From Cyanobacteria bacterium K_DeepCast_35m_m2_023 (lineage in GTDB: Bacteria; Cyanobacteriota; Cyanobacteriia; PCC-6307; Cyanobiaceae): DNA of 9,873 nucleotides. The notes under the pieces are model-generated. The model saw only the letters and a program-made list of their open reading frames with translations, ran no database searches and had not been told where the DNA came from. Made by a program: the position numbers and the translations under genes. The DNA is taken from contig VGQR01000052.1 of NCBI GenBank assembly GCA_016882345.1, positions 1 to 9,873 of the forward strand. Reading direction: 5' to 3'. Below are positions 5,739-9,873 of this stretch, piece by piece (within the stretch, counting starts at the first letter, position 1; each line of letters starts with the position of its first letter).

Positions 5739-6976
5739 CCCCTGACCGTCTGGGTCTGTTGTGGGGTGTCACGGTGTTCGCCGGTGCCCTCGCCCAGGGA
5801 CTGGCCTGGCTGAGCGGTCTGCCGGCCGTTGTGCTGCTGCTGAGCGCCGGTCTGTTGATCGGTCGCTCCGGCCTGCATCTGGTTGATCCCCTGGATCTGG
5901 GCAACGGCCTGGAGGTCGTGGTGGGGCTGTTGGTCAGCGTGGTGCTGTTTGACGGGGGCATCAACCTGCGCCTGCCCGGCGATGCCCTCAAACTCACCGT
6001 GCTGCGCATCGTCATGGTGCGCCTGGTGCTGGCGGTGGGTGGCGGTTTGTTGGCAGCCCACTGGATGGCCGGCCTCAGCTGGCCGTTGGCGGCGGTCTAC
6101 AGCGCCATCGTGCTGGCCACTGGCCCGACGGTGGTGACCCCCCTGGTGCGCCAGATCAGGTTGCGTCCCCCCCTGGGTGACGTGCTCGAGGGCGAAGGTC
6201 TGGTGCTCGAACCCGTGGGTGCGGTGCTGGCGCTGTTGCTGTTGGAACTGTTGCTCGGCCATTTGCATGGCTGGCGCGAATTGGCCGTGGGCTTGGTGCT
6301 GCGGCTCGGCGGCGGGGCCCTGGTTGGCGCCGTCTGCGGTTGGCTGCTGAGCACGGCACTGCGTCCGATTCCGGAGGAAACGGCCCAACCGCTCCGTCTG
6401 CAGCTCACCCTGGGAACGGTGTTTCTGATGTTCTCGCTCTGCGAGTCGCTGCTGCCCGAGTCGGGCCTGCCGGCGGCGGTGGCTGCGGGCGTGGTGGTGG
6501 GCCGGCGCCTCGATACCGAGGTGAGCGCCCTCGATGATCTGATCCGTCAGCTGGCGATGCTGGCCATCACGATGCTGTTTCCGTTGCTGGCGGCCGATGT
6601 CAGTTGGCGCGAGCTGAGTCCCCTGGGCTGGGGTGGGGTGCTGTGTGTGCTGGCGCTGATGCTGTTGCAGCGTCCGCTGGCGATCGGCCTGGCCACCTGG
6701 GGGCTGCCGTTCACGGGCTCCGAAAAGTTGCTGCTGGCTTGGCTTGCTCCCCGGGGAATCGTCACCGCGGCGGTGGCGGCGCTGTTCTCGATTCGTCTCG
6801 AAGACGCCGGCGTGCTCGGTGCGGGCCGGCTTCAGGGCCTTGTGTTTCTGACAATCCTGATGACCGTCGGTCTGCAGGGGCTCAGTGCCGCCTCGCTGGC
6901 GGGCCGTTTGGGGCTGGTCGAAACCCCTGCCGACTCAGAGGCAGCGGCGCAGGCGGGGCAGGTCGTCGCCGATTAG
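5735..6976 (+). CDS. CPA-family Na+(K+)/H+ antiporter
   Basis: A 413-residue integral membrane protein with about 11-12 hydrophobic segments, expected to exchange monovalent cations for protons across the plasma or thylakoid membrane. Family marks: FDGGINL at 72-78, [16 protein letters not shown] at 128-143 (the unwound-helix TGP/TDP region) and [15 protein letters not shown] at 152-166. In related antiporters the last motif usually reads IDP, with Asp binding the ion; here the acidic residue is Glu159. A late [15 protein letters not shown] at 337-351 is the conserved arginine-bearing helix. The C-terminus is short, with no RCK/TrkA-N domain, unlike the longer Kef-type proteins. The ATG overlaps the previous stop as ATGA. 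Its 3' end overlaps the 3' end of gltX by 42 bases on the opposite strand. Subfamily (NhaP-like against Kef-like) and ion are uncertain. Confidence 0.92.
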   Translation: MTPDRLGLLWGVTVFAGALAQGLAWLSGLPAVVLLLSAGLLIGRSGLHLVDPLDLGNGLEVVVGLLVSVVLFDGGINLRLPGDALKLTVLRIVMVRLVLAVGGGLLAAHWMAGLSWPLAAVYSAIVLATGPTVVTPLVRQIRLRPPLGDVLEGEGLVLEPVGAVLALLLLELLLGHLHGWRELAVGLVLRLGGGALVGAVCGWLLSTALRPIPEETAQPLRLQLTLGTVFLMFSLCESLLPESGLPAAVAAGVVVGRRLDTEVSALDDLIRQLAMLAITMLFPLLAADVSWRELSPLGWGGVLCVLALMLLQRPLAIGLATWGLPFTGSEKLLLAWLAPRGIVTAAVAALFSIRLEDAGVLGAGRLQGLVFLTILMTVGLQGLSAASLAGRLGLVETPADSEAAAQAGQVVAD

Positions 6977-8428
6977 GTGTAGTAGCAGCCAGGTCTGCAG
7001 CAGGTCAGGACCCTGCAGGCTGCCCAGCAGGGCGGCGCGCATCGATTTCATCAGCACGCCTTTTTTGATGCCGGCCGCGGCGGTGGCGTCGCCCAGCAGG
7101 GCCTGGGCGGTGTCGGCATCCAGGGGAGCTTGCGGGCCCCGTTGCTCCAGGGCCGTGGCCACGGCGCCCAGGGCGGTGCGGGCTCCCTCGAGCTCGAGCT
7201 GGGCCTGGGCAGCCTCGTTGAGCTCAGGTGCCTCGAAGAACGGCCGGGCCTGCTCGATGCCATCGGCCAGCAGGCTCATCGAGGGGCCCAGCAGGGTGGC
7301 CAGGTCCTGCTGCCAGCTGGGGTCGCCGCAGGGCGTTGCGGCTACCGCGCCCCAGCCGCGCTCGGCCCACAGGGGCGCCAGCTGCTCGCGCAGGGTGGCG
7401 GCGGGCAGCTCGTGCAGCACCTGGCCGTTGAGCCAGTTGAGCTTGTCCCAGTCGAAGCGGGCGCCTGCTTTGTTGACGCGATCAAAATCGAACACCGCGG
7501 CGGCCTGTTCCAGGGTGAAACGCTCGCCCATGCCCTCAGGCGGTGACCAGCCGAGCAGGGTCATGTAATTGGCTAGGGCTTCGGAGGTGTAGCCCATGGC
7601 CTTGAAGTCGCTGACCGAGGTGACCCCGTCGCGCTTCGAGAGTTTTTTGCCTTCGGCGTTCAGGATCAGTGGCGTGTGGGCAAACACCGGGGGGATCGCG
7701 CCCAGGGCCTCGTACAGCAGCAGTTGCTTGGCCGTGTTGGCAATGTGGTCTTCGCCGCGGATCACGTGGCTGATGGCCATGGCGGCGTCATCCACCACCA
7801 CCACCAGGTTGTACAGCGGATCGCCGATCGCATCGGCCGGGGCGCGACGGGCGATCACCATGTCGCCGCCGAGGTCACTGCCGCTCCAGCGCATGGGGCC
7901 GCGCACCAGATCGGTCCAGGTGATCACGGCATCGTCGTCGATTTTGAAGCGAACGACCGGTTGGCGGCCTGCGGCGATGAAAGCCTGCTCCTGCTCAGGA
8001 GACAGGTTGCGGTGGCGGTTGTCGTAGCGGGGGGCCTGCTTGGCGGCTGCCTGGGCCTCACGCATGGCCACGAGCTCGTCATCGCTGGCGTAGCAGCGAT
8101 ACGCGTGCCCACTGGCGAGCAACTGCCGAATGGCGGTCCGATGGGCTTCCACCCGCTCGCTTTGGATGACGGGTTCAGCGTCCCAGCTGAGGCCCAGCCA
8201 CTGCAGGCCCTCAAGGATGTTGGCGGTGTATGCGGGCTTGCTGCGCTCTTTGTCGGTGTCTTCGATCCGCAACAGGAACTGCCCCCCCTGGCGGCGGGCA
8301 TACAGCCAGTTGAACACCGCGGTTCTTGCTGTGCCGATGTGCAGGGTGCCGGTTGGGCTGGGTGCGAGACGAACGCGCACCAGCCGATCGCCATCAGGCT
8401 GTTGGGTCGACAACGATCCTGCCTGCAT
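6935..8428 (-). CDS. gltX: Glutamyl-tRNA synthetase
   Basis: Class Ib synthetase of 497 residues that attaches glutamate to tRNA-Glu. In cyanobacteria the enzyme is generally non-discriminating and also makes Glu-tRNA-Gln for the amidotransferase; Glu-tRNA-Glu additionally feeds tetrapyrrole synthesis. Seen here: [20 protein letters not shown] at 20-39 with the HIGH-type signature HIGT (30-33), LRIEDTD at 53-59, [14 protein letters not shown] at 222-235 and the KLSKR loop at 262-266. The ATG at 8428 is chosen because the 18 extra upstream codons of the open frame run into tRNA-Asp. It is preceded by GAAGG at five bases' spacing, a usable Shine-Dalgarno sequence. The gene starts 27 bases after tRNA-Asp, so the two are probably co-transcribed and the tRNA cut out. 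The C-terminal 14 codons overlap the antiporter gene convergently. Confidence 0.98.
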   Translation of the reverse strand: MQAGSLSTQQPDGDRLVRVRLAPSPTGTLHIGTARTAVFNWLYARRQGGQFLLRIEDTDKERSKPAYTANILEGLQWLGLSWDAEPVIQSERVEAHRTAIRQLLASGHAYRCYASDDELVAMREAQAAAKQAPRYDNRHRNLSPEQEQAFIAAGRQPVVRFKIDDDAVITWTDLVRGPMRWSGSDLGGDMVIARRAPADAIGDPLYNLVVVVDDAAMAISHVIRGEDHIANTAKQLLLYEALGAIPPVFAHTPLILNAEGKKLSKRDGVTSVSDFKAMGYTSEALANYMTLLGWSPPEGMGERFTLEQAAAVFDFDRVNKAGARFDWDKLNWLNGQVLHELPAATLREQLAPLWAERGWGAVAATPCGDPSWQQDLATLLGPSMSLLADGIEQARPFFEAPELNEAAQAQLELEGARTALGAVATALEQRGPQAPLDADTAQALLGDATAAAGIKKGVLMKSMRAALLGSLQGPDLLQTWLLLHLIGDDLPRLRRCL

Positions 8429-8455
8429 GGAGCCTTCGCTGAGCTTGTTTTGGAA

Positions 8456-8529
8456 CGGGACTGACGGGGCTCGAACCCGCAACTTCCGCCGTGACAGGGC
8501 GGTGCTCTAACCGATTGAACTACAGTCCC
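8456..8529 (-). tRNA. tRNA-Asp (GUC)
   Basis: A 74-base cloverleaf: acceptor GGGACTG pairs with CAGTCCC, D arm GTTC/GAGC, anticodon stem CCGCC/GGCGG with loop CTGTCAC (anticodon GTC), and T arm GCGGG-TTCGAGC-CCCGT. The discriminator is G, as expected for tRNA-Asp. CCA is not encoded. It lies 27 bases upstream of gltX on the same strand. Confidence 0.98.
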
Positions 8530-8622
8530 AGGTTGGCTGATGGGCCGTTCTGGTGTCGCGATTTGGCAACGATGATGGCGTGTGGGCCGGTATCGATCAC
8601 GTCTTGAAAAGTATCTGTGATG

Positions 8623-8667
8623 GGCGGTCCCTTCGTCAACTGGGATGTTGATTGGGGCAGGACCGCC
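8623..8667. repeat. Inverted repeat GGCGGTCC/GGACCGCC with a 29-base loop
   Basis: GGCGGTCC at 8623-8630 is perfectly complementary to GGACCGCC at 8660-8667, 16 bases past the stop of the 62-residue protein gene and about 94 bases before tRNA-Asp. It could be a weak transcription stop or an RNA-processing structure, but the loop is long and no T-run follows on either strand, so a classical terminator is not supported. Confidence 0.3.
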
Positions 8668-8683
8668 ACAACGCAGATGTGCG

Positions 8684-8872
8684 TCAGGGACGGAAGCCGG
8701 CAGGCTCGATCAGACGCACTTGATTGCCCCGGGCCGTGAATTCGCGGCCCTGGTCGCTTTGAACGACCACGCGGCCACCCGACTTGACGCGGATAACCCG
8801 TGCCCGAACCCAGCCCAATGCGGCCGATTCAAGCACCTTCACCACATCACCAGGTTGCAGATCCAACTCCAT
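8684..8872 (-). CDS. Small conserved hypothetical protein (62 residues)
   Basis: A 62-residue soluble protein of unknown function lying between tRNA-Trp and tRNA-Asp on the same strand. The sequence has an SH3/KOW-like look: [12 protein letters not shown] at 5-16, [20 protein letters not shown] at about 22-41, then [16 protein letters not shown] near the end. This would suit a small beta-barrel that binds nucleic acid or protein, but that is inference from strand pattern only. The ATG at 8872 is chosen over the longer open frame to 8938, which would run into the tRNA-Trp gene (8909-8981). GTG codons four to five positions further upstream are possible alternatives. No strong ribosome binding site is visible. 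The position within a translation-related transcript hints at a link to translation or RNA handling, without proof. Confidence 0.75.
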   Translation of the reverse strand: MELDLQPGDVVKVLESAALGWVRARVIRVKSGGRVVVQSDQGREFTARGNQVRLIEPAGFRP

Positions 8873-8908
8873 GTCCGGAACCACGAAACAGCAGGTGGGG
8901 ACATCGAA

Positions 8909-8981
8909 CGCGCCGTGGAGGACTTGAACCCCCGACATCAGGTTTTGGAGACCTGCGTTCTACCAACTGAACTAACGGCGC
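8909..8981 (-). tRNA. tRNA-Trp (CCA)
   Basis: A 73-base cloverleaf: acceptor GCGCCGT pairs with ACGGCGC, D arm GTTC/GAAC, anticodon stem CAGGT/ACCTG with loop CTCCAAA (anticodon CCA), and T arm GGGGG-TTCAAGT-CCTCC. The discriminator is G, typical of tRNA-Trp. CCA is not encoded. It starts 54 bases after the rplS stop, on the same strand. Confidence 0.98.
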
Positions 8982-9035
8982 AAGGCCGATGCCCCCGTTG
9001 AACAATTGCGATCGGGAGAAAACCCGAAGCGCAAA

Positions 9036-9548
9036 TTAGCGATCGAAGCGCTGCTTCACGCGAGTGGCTTTACCCACCCGGTCGCGCAGATAAAAGAGCT
9101 TCGCCCGGCGCACCTTACCGCGACGTTCAACTTTGACGGAAGCCACTTGGGGACTGTGAAGCATGAACACCCGCTCGACGCCGATGCCCTGGAAGATGCG
9201 GCGCACGGTGATGGTCTCATTGAGACCGCCATGGCGCTTGGCGATGACCACGCCCTCATAGGGCTGCACCCGCTCTTTGTTGCCTTCGCGGATGCGGACG
9301 CCCACCTTGACGGTGTCGCCCACATAGATCTCAGGAAGGTCGCTTTTGAGTTGTTCGAACTCAAAGGCGCGAATCAGGTCTTGGGCGCTGAGTTTGCCGG
9401 TGGTGGCACGGGCGGCGGCAGGCTTGTCGGCCACTGCCGTGGCAGTGGATGCTGCTTCGCCCGCTGCATCCACGCTGGCGGCCTGATCGTTGGTCTCGTC
9501 GTTGGTCACGTCGGCTGTGTCGTCGCTGGTTACCGGTGTCTCTGCCAT
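9036..9548 (-). CDS. rplS: 50S ribosomal protein L19
   Basis: A large-subunit protein at the 30S-50S interface. The 170-residue product has the full L19 core from about residue 52: [88 protein letters not shown] and [11 protein letters not shown]. coli L19 has 115 residues; here a 50-residue acidic and Ala/Thr-rich tail ([20 protein letters not shown]...) precedes the core, as in picocyanobacterial L19. The ATG at 9548 is backed by a strong Shine-Dalgarno AGGGGG at 9554-9559, spaced five bases away, which argues that the extension is truly translated. It is followed on the same strand by tRNA-Trp, the 62-residue gene, tRNA-Asp and gltX. After the stop, a small stem TCGGG/CCCGA (9012-9027) has no T-run and is not a clear terminator. 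Confidence 0.98.
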   Translation of the reverse strand: MAETPVTSDDTADVTNDETNDQAASVDAAGEAASTATAVADKPAAARATTGKLSAQDLIRAFEFEQLKSDLPEIYVGDTVKVGVRIREGNKERVQPYEGVVIAKRHGGLNETITVRRIFQGIGVERVFMLHSPQVASVKVERRGKVRRAKLFYLRDRVGKATRVKQRFDR

Positions 9549-9578
9549 GGATGCCCCCTAATCGCTGGCCGAACAACC

Positions 9579-9584
9579 AGTGTA
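9579..9584 (-). promoter_or_regulatory. Possible -10 element for rplS
   Basis: TACACT on the minus strand, 31 bases before the rplS ATG, resembles TATAAT at four of six positions and sits in the 54-base gap after the upstream gene's stop. The -35 position (about 9602-9607, GCTGAG) is poor. Picocyanobacterial promoters often depend mainly on the -10 box, so this is plausible but weak. Confidence 0.3.
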
Positions 9585-9602
9585 CCGGCTCAGGTGACGC
9601 CC

Positions 9603-9873
9603 TCAGCCTTCATGTCGGCTGAAGCGTCGGCTGATCCGTTGCCAGGCCATGGCACTGCCCGTCGCCACCATCCATAGCAGACCGAGTCCATTGAGCATCA
9701 CATAGAGGGTCTCGCCTGGGGGACCGAACCAGCGCTGCAGCCACTCGCCCTCATGCAGAACCATCAGCAGGTGAGCCTGATCGCGCCCCACCCCGCCCCA
9801 GTCACGCAGCAGCCGGTACCCCATGCCGGTGGTCACGGTCAGCAGCAGGGGCAGCAGCACGAAGGGCGCCAGC
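9603..9873 (-). CDS. Small membrane protein, PepSY-associated type (partial, 5' end off window)
   Basis: The open frame has no stop up to the right edge, so the true start lies beyond the window; a GTG at 9860 is within the first helix and is not a credible start. About 90 residues are visible, with two hydrophobic helices (LAPFVLLPLLLTVTTGMGY near the edge, and LYVMLNGLGLLWMVATGSAM). Between them is a segment with RDWGGVGRDQAHLLMVLHEG, and a basic tail (QRISRRFSRHEG) ends the protein. The layout resembles the PepSY-associated transmembrane proteins that are common as short versions in picocyanobacteria. The HEGEW region gives His and Glu residues at a membrane face, but no activity can be assigned. 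It ends 54 bases before the rplS start on the same strand. Confidence 0.75.
   Translation of the reverse strand, partial: LAPFVLLPLLLTVTTGMGYRLLRDWGGVGRDQAHLLMVLHEGEWLQRWFGPPGETLYVMLNGLGLLWMVATGSAMAWQRISRRFSRHEG

Noticed and set aside
7676..8464. 262-codon plus-strand open frame opposite gltX
   Set aside because: The opposite strand encodes the conserved GluRS catalytic domain; the antisense protein is low in identity marks and runs into tRNA-Asp.
8429..8482. Upstream extension of the gltX frame
   Set aside because: It would run into the tRNA-Asp gene; the ATG at 8428 has a Shine-Dalgarno sequence and fits the family length.
9012..9027. Terminator after rplS
   Set aside because: The 5-base stem TCGGG/CCCGA is short and no T-run follows on the minus strand.
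9006..9677. 223-codon plus-strand open frame opposite rplS
   Set aside because: Antisense to a certain ribosomal protein gene, with no domain of its own.

Overview
The window looks like the chromosome of a GC-rich picocyanobacterium of the Synechococcus/Cyanobium type. The basis is inference from protein character: PolA, CysS, GltX and L19 (with a long N-terminal tail) resemble those of marine and brackish picocyanobacteria. Several small conserved-hypothetical proteins also have the look of that lineage, and one perfect GCGATCGC (HIP1) octamer occurs at 4149-4156. No transposase, integrase, phage gene or CRISPR array is visible.

Layout. The 5' part of cysS lies on the minus strand at 1-192 and runs off the left edge. 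Divergent from it, 233-1435 (+) encodes a radical SAM enzyme whose auxiliary-cluster (twitch/SPASM-like) cysteines lie before the radical SAM domain instead of after it. It meets polA (minus, 1437-4595) tail to tail with one base between. PolA carries a complete set of 5'-nuclease, 3'-5' exonuclease and polymerase motifs, plus an unusual repeat-bearing insert of roughly 70-80 residues in the exonuclease domain (about 3096-3335). The 292-base gap at 4596-4887 is packed with short repeats. It includes a 20-base near-palindrome of which 17 bases recur, inverted, inside the polA insert, and a 12-base-period array. Next is a tight plus-strand cluster: a DUF1643-type protein (TTG start, 4888-5538), a small conserved protein (5496-5738) and a CPA-family cation/proton antiporter (5735-6976). 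Their reading frames overlap, which suggests co-transcription and translational coupling.

The right third is a minus-strand translation-related block. In transcription order it holds the end of a small two-helix membrane protein (9603-9873, partial), rplS (L19), tRNA-Trp, a 62-residue hypothetical protein, tRNA-Asp and gltX. The antiporter and gltX converge with a 42-base overlap. Three genes for aminoacyl-tRNA supply or the ribosome, two tRNA genes and polA make this mostly a housekeeping region.

The parts least explained by housekeeping are the reversed-order radical SAM protein wedged between cysS and polA, and the repeat family shared by the polA insert and the region upstream of polA. 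I see no convincing multi-gene novel defence or mobile system.
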